A stretch of DNA of 64,000 nt from Cylindrotheca closterium (lineage: Eukaryota; Bacillariophyta; Bacillariophyceae; Bacillariales; Bacillariaceae). A program made the position numbers and the translations under genes. Positions 37,965 through 49,687 of the stretch are shown in pieces; positions within the stretch are counted from its first letter, which is position 1, and every line of letters begins with the position of its first letter. Under the pieces are notes generated by a model. The model ran no database searches. It worked only from the letters and a program-made list of their open reading frames with translations, and was not told the origin of the DNA. Location: positions 151,085-215,084 of the forward strand of contig CAKOGP040001903.1 of the NCBI GenBank assembly GCA_933822405.4, read 5' to 3'.

Positions 37965-40760
37965 CTAGACTCGACGAAACGGCACAAGATGCCGTATATT
38001 CAGTCTCTCAAAGACTTGAGGACTCCTGCGAACTTCAACAGTTCCGTTAGCAAACACACGAGTAATTTGATACGGACCTTCCATCTTTGGATTCAATTTA
38101 CTTGGATTGAAATTCTTGATCAAAACTTCGCCACCAACGTTGTAATTAAACTCCTTTCGTTTAGCATTCTGTCGCCGTAGATTTTTGTTGACCATCAATT
38201 GTCTCTTTTCTTGTATACTCAAAAGATCGACGATGACAGGAATGTCGAGCAACATATCACGAGCAAACACTACTTCACCTGGAGTGTTGTTTTTCAAAGA
38301 CTGAGAAACAGCACATCATCTCATAGCATGATTGCATGCTGCAAGAGCATCATCGACTGCTTGATTAGCTGTCTGAATGTTTCGGGCCATGTTAGTGTTG
38401 TTGAATCTTGTTCGTAGAATGCTGACAACAGTCTGATGCATCCGTTCACAGATAGCATTGGCAGTTGGATTCTTGCTTGTCGCCGATTCATCCTGAATTC
38501 CCCACTGCTGTAGTTTCAACTGAAAATCGTGACCAATGAGTTTGCCGCCTGGTTTTGGATATCGAGAAAGCCAAAGATTCTCGAAGACATTTGTGACATG
38601 GGCTGAAGTTTTGTTCTCAATGCGTGAAAGTTCAGTGAGATTTGTCACGGGATCAATACAAGTGAGCGCATTGAATTCAATGTCTATACCGTTGACCTTG
38701 ATTTTCCAAGGTCCAATCAAATCCACAGCCACAGAAAACCACGGGACCAAGTCTGCGTGTCTTTCAGGCAGATGTCCGTATTGAATGTTCACGTTTTTAT
38801 TCACTTGGCAAACTTCACATCTGAGGGATTCAACTTTTCTTTTCAAAGCAGGAGCATAGAACCGTCGGACGATTGTATTGTACAAAGAGGTAGTACCTTG
38901 ATGTCCAAGTACCAAATGATACCATACAATCACTGGAGCAACCAAAGTTTCAGGCAAGTGAATTCTCCATTCGTTAGGTTTATTCAAATCTGCACGGTAT
39001 CAGATCACATTCCGATTGTCAATTTGCATGATGGGATATTGAGCCCAAGTTGCTGCGTTTTGCGATTTTTGAATGAGGGCAACATCTTGGAGCTGATGTT
39101 GTTGAATGTTTGCCATCGTGATTGGATTTGGCATAACTTCCAATGGAGGATGATTGAGAAACGATTCAAGCATCTCATCACTTTTGATAGCGCCATGTCC
39201 ATGATCACCATCTCGACAACAAGCAAACATGCATCTGAAGGTACGATTGAATTCCGCTTCAGATGGAGGAGGAAGAAGAACTTCTTCTTCGAAAGAATAC
39301 ATTTCATCCTTGGGATCCATTTTGACATTGAGTTTGTCAAATGCGATCAATTTACCTTTAGAAAGCGAACTCTTCCCCTCAGACGGTTTCTCCATTTGCG
39401 GTAAACGCAAGAAACAGTCGGCCAAAACATTATCTTTACCAGGCAAATAGCTAAACGTAGGCGAGAATTCGTCCATGTACATTCGCCAGCGTAAAACGCG
39501 TTGTGTATTCAATGTGCGGAAGGTGAGATTTTTGTGATCTCTAAAAATAGTCAATTGCGTACCGTAAAGCATTGAGCGAAACTCTTTCAAGCAATGCACA
39601 ATAGCCAACATTTCTTTTTCCATGACAGAATAATTCTTTTGCGCATCATTGAGTTTGCGACTCCAGTACGCCACTGGCTTTTTGTCTTGCATGATCACGG
39701 CGCCCATTTGATAGTCCAAAGCATCAGTATAGAGCTCAAAGGGCTTGTTGTGATCGGGATACCGCATTAAAATATCACTAGCCATCAAAGATTTCATTGT
39801 TTGGAAAGCTTTTTCACATTTGTCTGTCCATTGAAATGTGCGTGTTCCAGTGAGAGCTGTCAACGGTTGTAAAAGGTGAGAACGTTGGGGCCACATGTGA
39901 CGATAGTAGGTCACAGCACCCAAGAAAGCTCATAGTTCAGTAATGTTGCGAGGTGCATTCATTTTGAGGATGGCATCAACCTTTTTCTTCCAAGGTTTGA
40001 CATCGGTTTCTTGAACACACCATTCACATTTCAAAGGATTAATCTTGAAACCTGCCTCTTGAAGTCGTTCGACAACAGTCTTGATCAATTCCATATGTTC
40101 TTCATAAGAGTTAGAAAAGAGTCCAACATCGTCGATGTAGACTTCAACACCTTGTTCTTTCAAACCATGTAATGTCTTCTCAATGTAGTATTGAGCAACA
40201 TCAGGAGCTGGTTTCAATCCCATCACCATTCGTTGGTACTGATATTTTCCATATGGGGTGACGATTGTGCACAATTCCTTGCTTTCATCATCAAGCTAAA
40301 AAATATAATACATCATTGTGATATTGAGTTTGGTAAAGAATTTGTAGCCAGCATGACAAGAGACAACTTCATCAATCAATGGCAAAGGATACACTTTACG
40401 TTTGAGAACCTTGTTGAGCTCGCGAAGATCACTGATCCATCGTACTCTTCCATCCTTTTTTGGAATAATGAATGTACGAGAGGCCCATGCAGTTGGACCA
40501 CATTGCTTGAGTACGTTGATCGATTCCAAATGCTGAAGTTCCTTGAGAAAAGCGTGTTGGTGTTTCACAGGAACGGAATAGGCTTTAGAATGAATTGGTA
40601 CGGCACCGTCTTCAACTTCCAAATGGATCTTGTCGTGTTTGTAGTGTCCAAGGTTGCCATCGAAAAGCTCTTGTGTATGTTCCAATGCAGTTGCCAATTG
40701 ATCTTGTTGTTGTTTTGTTCGGTGCCATTGCTTTTGATGTGCGGAAATGGTGGCTCTTTA
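37965..40760 (-). mobile_element. Ty3/Gypsy retrotransposon relic (RT, RNase H, integrase)
   Basis: One minus-strand frame runs from about 40730 to 37965 and is broken only by four nonsense codons: TAG at 40296-40298 and TGA at 39930-39932, 39000-39002 and 38316-38318. It encodes the RT start (WASRTFIIPKKDGRVRWISD), the RT active site EVYIDDVGLFSNS, a Ty3-type RNase H (FELYTDALDYQMGAVIMQ), then the integrase with an HHCC finger (HLVLGHQG, CEVCQ), the catalytic Asp (VAVDLIGPW) and Glu (ANAICERMHQ), and a C-terminal tail (GPYQITRVFANGTVEVRR). No LTR was found. It is an old, non-functional copy whose upstream Gag part is more decayed. Confidence 0.85.
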
Positions 40761-42440
40761 TTCTTTCCTTTTGCGAGCTCATTTACTTGATGAAGAAAGG
40801 CAGGATTGGAGTACAGAGGTTGATCCTGACAGTATCGAGGCACATACTCCCAACAACAATCAACTTCAGTGTCATCGTTCTCCATCTGCTGAAACTTGTG
40901 CTCCCTTTGCACCTCACAGAGTTAGGGAATCTGCCATTTCTGGTCGCATTCCAGTATTGGCGAAGTGGCACACAAGACAATGGAACATTTCAATCAAGCT
41001 CTCTAGACATTTAGAAAGCCATTTGATTAATTGGATGAGTGCCTTCTTCCCTTGTTGGATGCCTCTGTACATCTCAATTCCTTCTGGATCTTGGATGTGG
41101 TTGGCATGCTGTCCATTATTGGCAAGTTGCTCTCTGAACTTCTGTAAAGAAGACGTGACAAGGTCTTCAGCTTGTGGAATTGCCTTGAGAAAGTCAAGAA
41201 GCCAGGCTTCACATTCATTCAAGTTTCAGTCAACTTGGTCTCCATTTGGAATCTCCTTTCTTAGGTATTTGGTGTAGTTCCTTTTCCAGTTTTTCGAGTG
41301 AGTCTTAATTCATCCAATACTTCTTGAGTGTATGTTTTGCCATTTTTATCCGTAATATGTCCATCCTTGAATGCATTCATCAACGCACTCAGATCATCTT
41401 GAATACAATTATAGATTACCCTTTGGAATCTCTCTTTGATCCGCTAGAAATGTTTGTGCTGCAAATTTAGATGCTTCATGAGTCACTGATTGAAATGGAA
41501 CAGACCCAATGCTCCTTCTGTGTTTGGTCCAAGGCGTTTCTCCCAGTAGTCCTTGCTGTTTGGCCATGTATCTGTGTAGAGTCCGCGGGGTTTGCCATCG
41601 TTGAAGTCCATCCCTTTCCATTTCAGCAACTTGTTCAGCATTTGATCAATTTCACAAAGTTTCTGTGTTGGAACAATGAACAAGCTGCAAATTTGTGCCT
41701 TCTCATTCAAGACAGTGAAGAAGGCTTTGCCACCTTCAATTACAAGAAGCTCATCAATTGTTGCTTGAATAATTCGTTTGTTTTGATCATTTGCTGCCAT
41801 TCCTTCTGGATTGAGAGTTGAATCCTGTGCCTGCAAGTATAGGTCCCGGCAATCTTGATTGGATGGCGCATATGTTTGAACCACCTGCTGTAATTCTGGA
41901 TAGGAGCCGCCAATGTTTGGCCAACTGAGATAGTCTTCAATTCTATCAAGATAGAATTGGTGCTTTCTTCAAACATCTTCAAAACAAATTGGTGTGCGTT
42001 GGAATGTGTCAGCATTTCTTCTTCCAATATTCAACTTGCCAATTTAGAGAGATGACAGTGATTCCCCTTCTTTGAGTATCACGGGTCCACTGGGTATTGG
42101 TTGCAAATGAAAGCTGGATGGTTCCCTTATTAGTCTCAAACTCATGCCTGCATCTGTTGCATTTGTATTTGAAAGGGCAACACCAGGTCTCATTTGGGTC
42201 AGTAGTAACAATTCAAAGAAGAGTCTTGTTTTGACTGAAACAGTCACGTTTTCCAAGTAAAATCCTTGGATTTGCAGTTGCAACAAAGGATATGAAAGTC
42301 TGGAAATGCAAGTTCCAAGCCGGGGAGGGATCCCACTCCAACTAATTTGAGTCAGTTTGGGGGAAAGGGATGTCTGCTCTGGTCTTTGTCCGCTCACACT
42401 TGCCTAATCTAAATCTAATATGCGTGCTCCATAGCATGGT
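40761..42440 (-). pseudogene. Decayed coding stretch upstream of the Gypsy relic (possible Gag remnant)
   Basis: Minus-strand frames succeed one another with shifts at about 40914-41222, 41409-41884, 41740-42027 and 42044-42397. They carry protein-like sequence (AWLLDFLKAIPQAEDLVTSS, KLLKWKGMDFNDGKPRGLY) but no domain I can name. Position and strand suggest the Gag part of the Gypsy element. A Copia-type or unrelated host-gene origin cannot be excluded. Confidence 0.4.
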
Positions 42441-42529
42441 GATGTTCCCACAAGAGGGAGTGTTGAGGTAGATTCAGGACAGACAGATATCATCATCCGT
42501 TAAGGACCGCCTTTTGGCCGAGTGACCAG

Positions 42530-44321
42530 AGTCCGCCAATACCTCATGTGCAACCAGTTCAGAACCAGCCTCAGGAAGTTCTGAATGTTCAAGATGATCC
42601 AAATGAGGTTGCCAATGACCCCTAAGAAGCAATCAAAGCTGGTGACAATGACAACGTTGATGATGACTTGTCAGTTCCAGAGGGAGTAGCTGAAGATGAG
42701 AATGTTCAACAGGAAGAAGAATCAAATGTTCCTAAAGACGTTCCTATTTCTAATCAAACTACAGAAGATGAAGAACAAGAAGAAGATGAAACTCTTAGTG
42801 GAACTTTACAAAACCTACAAGAACAAGCTCCTTTGCGAAATGGAAGACGCCAATTCAGGCCAAGGAAATATGGCCTACATGCTCTAACTCAAGATGTGAG
42901 ACACACCACCATCAATCAGGGTTTTTCCGCTTCTCAAAATCAATGAGTCTGTTGAGACACTTCGTTCCAACGAATTCGCCAAGATGTGGGCACTCACCAC
43001 CAACTTTGACCAGGATTCAGAGACCTGTGAATGGCTCCATCCAATGATCCTGGCCGCCAAAGCCAATTCCGAAGATAATCCAGGTTGGGAAGAAGCTATG
43101 AACGGTCCTCTAGCCAATGGTTATATGGAAGCAGCAATGAAGGAGATCAGGACCCTACAGCAAATGGAGGTCTGGGAAGTTGTTCCCCGACTTCAATCAA
43201 TGAATGTCCTTCCCTCAACATCGGCATTCAAATGTAAAAGATATCCAGATGGGAAAGCTCAAAAATTGAAAGGACGATTCTGTGTGAGAGGTGATTGACA
43301 GAAAGATGGGATCAATTACGATTCCAATGCAATATTCTCACCTGTCCAATGAAATATTTTCACCTGTCGTCTCTTGGCAGACAGTCTACCTCCTCTTAAT
43401 TCTATCCCTCATACTGGGACTCAAAACTAAACAAGTTGATTACACCGCTGCCTTCATTCATGCACCCATCGGAGACAAGGAAGTCTTCTGTGAAATGCCC
43501 CGAGGCTTTGCCAAAGAAGGAAAGGGATTGAAACTCAAGAAAAGTCTCTATGGGCTCAAGCAATCGCCCTTTAATTTCTTCATTTTCATCAAAGGGAAGC
43601 TGAAAAATGCAGGATTCGAATCTCAAGTAGAAGTTGATCCATGTCTCTTTATTTCAGACAAAGTTATCTGCATCATTTACGTCAATGACACTTTGTTCTT
43701 CAGTCCTAAAGAAGAGTACATAAACAAAGCAATTGGGAGTTTGAAAGGTCAATGTGTTGCAGTGGAAATTGAAGATTCTGTTGCTGGATTTCTTGGAGTC
43801 CATATTGAACGCAACAAATCCAACAAGGCGATCAAACTTACGCAAAAAGGACTAACCGAACGGATCATTTAAGCCTTCGATATTGATCACGAACCTCAGA
43901 AGCACACTCCTGCGTTGATCCTGCAAATGGGAGTTTCTCATATGCAAGCGTGATTGGAATGGCCTTGTATCTGTGTGGACATTCTCGTCCGGACATTGAA
44001 TTTGCCGTGTCTCAATGTGCACGATTCATCCACGGGACTATGCGCTTCCACCAAAAAGCGCTCATCACAATTGGGCAATATTTGAAATCATCAGTAAACG
44101 AAGGCCTGATCTTGCAACCGACTGATTCATTTGACATTGAATGTCATGTCGATGCGGATTTTGCCGGTCTTTATTCAGTTGAAGACGTTATGGATCCTAC
44201 ATGCGTCAAGTCAAGAACTGGATACGTCATCTCAGTCTGTGGATGCCCTGTCGTTTGGGTGTCAAGACTACAAACCGACATTGCCACTGCCACAATGGAA
44301 GCGGAATACAATGCACTGTAA
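42530..44321 (+). mobile_element. Ty1/Copia retrotransposon relic on the plus strand
   Basis: Successive frames at 42668-42946, 42984-43298, 43291-43872 and 43950-44321 encode pieces of a Copia Pol: an RT lead-in (WEEAMNGPLANGYMEAAMK, FKCKRYPDGKAQKLKGRFC), the RT core (KTKQVDYTAAFIHAPIG, SLYGLKQSP), the active-site box IIYVNDTLFFS where YVDD is expected, and RNase H (HVDADFAGLYS, TATMEAEYNAL). Frameshifts, stops and the D-to-N change in the catalytic box show it is dead. Protease and integrase are missing. It lies back to back with the Gypsy relic. Confidence 0.85.
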
Positions 44322-44666
44322 AAGCCATCCAATCAGTAGAGTTTGCACATTCATCAAAACAGTCAGTGCCGTTACTACTATTTATTCTACTCTTCAAAAT
44401 CTAGCTGTTGGCACGCATAATATACAGATTGCAGCCTTTTTTTATATTGATTGGTTCATCCAAGATGACGTATGAATAGGATTCTTTTTTTGAAGACAAT
44501 CACAATGGATGCAAAATGGAACATAAACTTGACTCTATTGTGTAGCTCAATGCTCAATGTTATTATTGCGTTCTTATTCTAACATACAAAATGAACTATA
44601 AGTCAAAGCACTTTTAACAAATTAAATCAGTTCTTTAGTCCTACTCTTAATGTTTTTAAAAAAAGT
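44322..44666. other. AT-rich intergenic stretch
   Basis: No feature is seen beyond the fading end of the Copia relic. It is the 3' region of the minus-strand Mo-domain gene. Confidence 0.5.
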
Positions 44667-46397
44667 CTATTCTTCAAAATCGATTGGCCCGTATCCAGCA
44701 CTCGCGACCTTTTCCGCAGTGCGAGTGGCCCAGCCACCAGACTGTTGTCCAGGTTGTGTCGGGTGTTCAAATTTGTAGGCTGCAACTCCATTTTCAGGTT
44801 TGTTCACTGAGACCTTGACTCGGAACAAATGGTTCGACGATTGTCCCATGAGCGTCCACACTGGATTCTCTGGTTGGGGACTGTTGGAAGTATCCCAAGC
44901 TCGGACCCAGATTTCATCTTGCAAATTGGCACAATCCAATTCAAAGGACCACATGACCCAGCACCAAGTTTTACCGTAGGGGTTTGGCTTTTCGGTCCGA
45001 TGAATTTCGGCCAAATCCCACCATTCTCCTTTGGTAGTAGAGATTTCGACCCTTGTGACGGGACGACCACCTCCGGCATGGGCGTAGCCACGAAGCGTCA
45101 AGGTGGAATCAATGTATTCATTCACTGGTAAAGATTCACCGTGATTGGGGTAGGTAATGACCGAATTCAAACTAAGTTCATTGATAATGTATTCTTGTTT
45201 GTACCACCATCCCTCACGGGCAGCACGTTCGGCCGTGATTTGGGGCGGCAGATATTTGTTGTCCCAATAGTGATAATGGTTGTGCGTTTCGTGGGGAAGG
45301 ACATTAATTTTGGACAGCCACTTGATCATGCGTCCTCCAATGTATCCAGGGATGATCAACCGACAAGGGTATCCACGATCCGGATGCAATCGGTCGCCGT
45401 TGCACTGAAAGGCAATCATGACTTCGTCCGCCATGCTCATGGCCTTTTCAAGAGGAATACTGGTGCCGTATTTGCATTTTTCGCCCCACGGTTCGTCCGG
45501 AAAGGGACCGACATCACCGGCCTTGTTGGGCAAGTCTTCGGTACCGATGAATTCGACGAAACGCCCAGCGGTATCCGAGGGATCCAAACCCGCATGAATC
45601 AAAAGGTCTCGCAAAAGCACACCGCGGTAGATACAAGTAGCTACCGCACCAATGCCCCAATTGAATCCAATGGTCTGCTTGATCATGTTCATTTCCTTGC
45701 GACGGTTTCCACAGCATGAAATGGTCACGGGGAATTCGGTTTGTGGGAAATCTTTGGTCAGTTGGTCCATACTCAGCTCAAAAGAATTGGCCACCAAGGG
45801 TCCACCAATCGACAATTTGTGAGTCTCCCACTTGAGTTGTGGAACGGCACCGTGATTTCGGATAATGTGCAGATTGGGCGGAGTGAAGAATCCTTCCTTG
45901 TTCATTTCATCGACGGGAGTCTCACTATTGAAAGGGTGACGACCTGTCAAACGAACCATGCGTCCATCCCTTGGAATCCAATCGTCAGGCGTTTTCTCGT
46001 CCCGGAAATCGTTGGGCATGTCGATCCAATGTTTGGCTTTGGATTTGTCCACGGCATCTCCTTCGCGTCCTTCGTTGCGTGAATTCTTCCAGGGTGTCAT
46101 GGTATTCTAGTAGTATTGTAAATTGGAGAGCAAGGAACAAGAAAGCAATCAATCGTCAATCGACGGATGGATGGATGGATGGATCATCACAGGAAGATAA
46201 GATTTGATGCGTTGGTGGGAGAGAAAAAGAGAGATGAATTGGTGTGAGTTGAGTTGAGTTGAGTTGAGTTGAGTTGGATTGAAATGAAATGAATGATGCA
46301 AACAGTCTCCCATTAATAAACTTACACCTTTGTAGGCTCCGTAAACGTTAACTCCACGAATGGATCTCGTCTTGACACCATCACTGCCACTTCCCAT
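44667..46397 (-). CDS. Nitrate-reductase-type molybdenum cofactor domain protein, 503 aa, exons 44667-46106 and 46326-46397
   Basis: Exon 1 is 24 codons (MGSGSDGVKTRSIRGVNVYG, then AYKG). A 219-base intron (GTAAGT to CTACTAG) is phase 0 and joins to NTMTPWKNSRNEG. The protein has the oxidoreductase molybdopterin-binding domain followed by the Mo-co dimerisation domain. The Mo-ligand Cys lies in ISCCGNRRKE near residue 156, and IGFNWGIGAVATC, then YPCRLIIPGYIGGRMIKWL and EGWWYKQEYIINELSLNSVI are signatures of nitrate reductase rather than sulfite oxidase. The ORF ends soon after HPTQPGQQSGGW, where a full nitrate reductase would go on to cytochrome b5 and FAD/NADH domains. Those are absent and the next 300 bases hold no sign of them. 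It may use another electron partner or another substrate. Confidence 0.85.
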
Positions 46398-48089
46398 TGT
46401 TGTTGTTGTTGTTGTTGTTGTTGCTGTTGCTGTTTTGCGTGTATTATTATAAATGATGTAGAGGAGAAGCTCTTTTGGTTTCGGACAAATATACCGGTAT
46501 TGATAGAACACAGAAGCTTCACCTATTGTGTGCGATGATGTGTTTGATCGTTTCCTATTGGGTGGAAGGGTGATGCCGAGCAGAACTTCCTTCCTATCCT
46601 CAAACTGCCCGAAGCAAATGACTCATTCGACATCAATCGGACACCCATCATCCGAACGGACGTCGTCAAAAGACCGATAATGGTCCGTCACGTTCGTGTG
46701 CTTATTTATTTATCACTCGCTGTGATATATATTTAATTCATATGCTGCCGCGCACCTATATTGTCATCATTATAAACAGCATGATGATGACAGCGAGATA
46801 TGCACCGCATGAGATGCAACAAAAAGTCTATACTCTAGTTTGAACATTGAGCAACCAAAACACTACAGATCTCAGCGCTGTAGAGTAGAAAATTGTATTT
46901 CCGCTCACGGCAGTCCAACAACAACGACAACGACAACGACAACATTTCAACCACCAGGCGTCTCCCATCTCGCATCAACAACATAGTAGGTTTTCGACAT
47001 CGACAAAGAAAAGCAAAAACTGTTGGCACCACGGTCATGGGGACGCACTCCTCCTCTTATGCCTGCTGGGCTTCTCTTGGATGACAGGATTCAGGAATAC
47101 TGAAAATAATGATAGCAGTGCCTAATAACCCAGACAATACCAAACTTAAAATTAGATACGGGAAGGAAACAAGAAGTCAGACGAAGCTTCTGATCATGCT
47201 GGTGCCGGTGAAGGTCTATCATCTGCGAAAGCCAACAATTGCTATGAATGCGAAACTGCAAGTTCACAGCTGGCCGACGACTCTATGATCTGTCAATGGG
47301 CACTTATTGGGACATTGGAGATGCTTTAGAATGCATGAAAACATACAAGCGTAAAGTGGAAAATATGCTCGGAGACATGTGTATTGGAAGCAAAAAGAAT
47401 GACTTGGATACGAACGGGGGCAGCCATGAAGAAGATAGACCATGAGACCATCATCGTGGCGGAGAAACGTGAATCGGAGTGAGATGTTGCTTCGGGGTAA
47501 TGCAATAGACAGAAGCGCACAATAATACTTCTTTTCGAAAACGACAGTGGTCTTGAATATACGAGGTATTCATCCATCAGATTTTCTTTCATTTCTTTCT
47601 TTGGAATCGAACACTGTGCGATGGAATAAGGCGTTGGATACATCGACTTTATCAGAATGTGTCGAATTTGGTTTCGCCTCCTGTCGCCTGTTCTTGACAA
47701 CGTTTGTTGTTTAGCTCTAATATCAGCACCTTTGTCGAGAAGCCAAGTTAACTGTCAGGGGATGGAGGCCCCTGTAGTGTGGGTGAATCAGATTTACATG
47801 ATAGTACATTCCTCGATTTATGAGAGATATATTACTAAGCTGGTGGTGATATTTGGGTAATCTAGCTAGATGCCCTCAGACACCACGGTGTTGTGGGATG
47901 GTAGCATTAGTGTTTGGTTGATTTAGCTCACTATTCCGAATGCAAATGAATGGCTCTGAAAACAATACTCATATATATTTATATATCTGCTCTTATCTGT
48001 CATCATTCAATAATTGACAAATGGATGGACATCACTCAAACTCTCTCATCGCTGGTATACTCACTGAATTAGAACAACTGACAAAGAAC
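46398..48089. other. 1.7 kb intergenic region with a possible ankyrin fragment
   Basis: A (TTG)n tract lies at 46398-46433, just 5' of the Mo-domain start. A minus-strand stretch at about 47680-47756 reads QLTWLLDKGADIRAKQQ, like the end of an ankyrin repeat, and continues into an unrelated-looking ORF down to 47326. No complete gene was found. GGAT and GAGTT microrepeats lie within the neighbouring intron. Confidence 0.4.
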
Positions 48090-48728
48090 TTATTGTGCCA
48101 ATCGCCGGCTCTTCTTGGAAGACTTTGAGCTTCCCTTGGATGAGCTAGCAACTGGGGTTACGGGAGTTGTTGGGCATGGTTCATATGTGCCTGGCAAGAT
48201 CACCTTGTCGATTCCATGAATGATACCACCTTCTCCGATAATGTCGGGTTGAATGACGGTAGAGTCATTGACCATGACCATACCATCCTTGACCATGACA
48301 CGGATATTAGCGCCAGATAAGGTCATCAATTCAACACATCCAGCATCAATGACAGCTTCTGCAGTATAAACGTCTGCAACAACGTGGCTCGCCAAAACAG
48401 TTGCAAGAGTGCTTTGGTCTAGTTCAGCAACGGTCGAAGCAATCTCAGCAAACGCAGCATCGGTTGGAGCAAAGATGGCTGTGATACAAGATCGAAATGG
48501 TAACTGAAATGAGAAATGGCAATTTTTTTGGAGTTCAGTTTCAAGGTAGATATGATACTTACTGACGGGGAAGTTGGATGTGATGGCATCCAGGACTCCA
48601 GGTGTTCCAGTGACAGCACCGAGAAGTGTTCCGTACTTTCCATCTGCGGAAGCAAGATCAATGATGGATTGTGAAGCGACAGGGGTGACAGCAGCGGCAA
48701 GGAAAGAAAAGGTGGCAAGGAACTTCAT
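48090..48728 (-). CDS. Secreted fasciclin (FAS1) domain protein with Ser/Lys tail, exons 48090-48478 and 48563-48728
   Basis: The unspliced frame inserts odd residues. Removing the 84-base intron from GTAAGT (48562) to CACAG (48479) restores a canonical FAS1 H1 box: NFPVTIFAPTDAAFAEIAS. The product has 184 aa. A signal peptide is clear (MKFLATFSFLAAAVTPVASQ). The domain continues with LASHVVADVYTAEAVI, and the H2-type box GEGGIIHGIDKVILPG closes it. The C-terminal tail (ASSSKGSSKSSKKSRRLAQ) is Ser/Lys-rich and ends with an RRL triplet, like the peptides at 53-57 kb. FAS1 proteins mediate adhesion at cell surfaces. A role in the diatom wall or mucilage is inference. Confidence 0.9.
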   Translation of the reverse strand: MKFLATFSFLAAAVTPVASQSIIDLASADGKYGTLLGAVTGTPGVLDAITSNFPVSKYHIYLETELQKNCHFSFQLPFRSCITAIFAPTDAAFAEIASTVAELDQSTLATVLASHVVADVYTAEAVIDAGCVELMTLSGANIRVMVKDGMVMVNDSTVIQPDIIGEGGIIHGIDKVILPGTYEPCPTTPVTPVASSSKGSSKSSKKSRRLAQ

Positions 48729-49687
48729 GATTGATGCGGATGAGATGTTAGTCTTGAAAGATATGTGTTGAAAAAGTTGGATCGATTTTGTGAGAGCTGT
48801 ATAGTCAATTCAAAGATTTTGTGAGAAGACTGACGAATTCTATGACGTGGCTTTTGTCACGAGAATTGTCACGAGAATTTTCCGATTTTTCCAATTTCGC
48901 ACGATTCCGCGTGATATATATACAAATTTCAAAGTTTGTCACGAAGATTCTTCGACGCAATCGAATCCGTACACGTGTACATAACAAAAATCAAATTTTG
49001 ATGGGAATCTTTGGTATCTTTTGATGATGATGACTCACACCGCAAGCCCAAGCACAAATACGCTTTGCCCCTACCGGTGCCGGTACTATACTGGAGTAAA
49101 AATCGAACCCTTTTCAGCACCACATCAGCGTGAACACCAAACGACCTTCCTATCTGCAGTTTGGCACGACCACAATGAACGAGATGGTGTTCTTGGATCA
49201 GTCCGTCAAAAAGGCTTGGAATTTTCCGATCTTTTGTCACCCTTCCTTGATGACATCTTCCATCCATGTTTAACACGACAAGAAGATCATTTCATATCTA
49301 AAACACAATCATTCATTCTTGCTACAATCAACCAACTTTGGAATCAGCACATCCTGGCGAACAGACAGGAGATGATGGAATTGACGACTGAACTGACTAG
49401 GAACTATCTGCCACCAGGACAATGTTGGACGACGGAAGCTACCAGTGCTAGGGGACCAGCTCGTCCATTCGTCCCAGAATGAAACAGAAAACCAGGAACG
49501 GCAGAGTGGCCGTGGCTACTGGAATTCAGCGTGGCTTGACAAGGTACTTTCGGGTAAGATTTGATTCATTCGCTTTGGCCCCATGCAGCCGTATGTATGT
49601 ATGTATGCTCATCTCATCTCGACAAAAAATCGAGTCACAATAAGGCCGTTTGGACGTCAACTAGCACTACTGTAGCTTTATTCAATT
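48729..49687. other. Intergenic region with a doubtful 153-codon ORF (49021-49482, plus)
   Basis: The plus-strand ORF (for example LDDIFHPCLTRQEDHF and WNQHILANRQEMMELTTE) has no known domain and no paralogue here. It may be part of a decayed gene. A GTAT microrepeat lies near 49592-49607. No other feature was found. Confidence 0.35.

Noticed and set aside
29808..39002. Reassignment of TGA as a sense codon
   Set aside because: Ordinary genes in the window end with TGA (for example the lipase-like gene), so the TGA codons in retroelements are breaks or local recoding.
47326..47700. Minus-strand ORF next to the ankyrin-like fragment as a full gene
   Set aside because: Only about 17 residues resemble an ankyrin repeat; the remainder is unlike any repeat and lacks a proper start.
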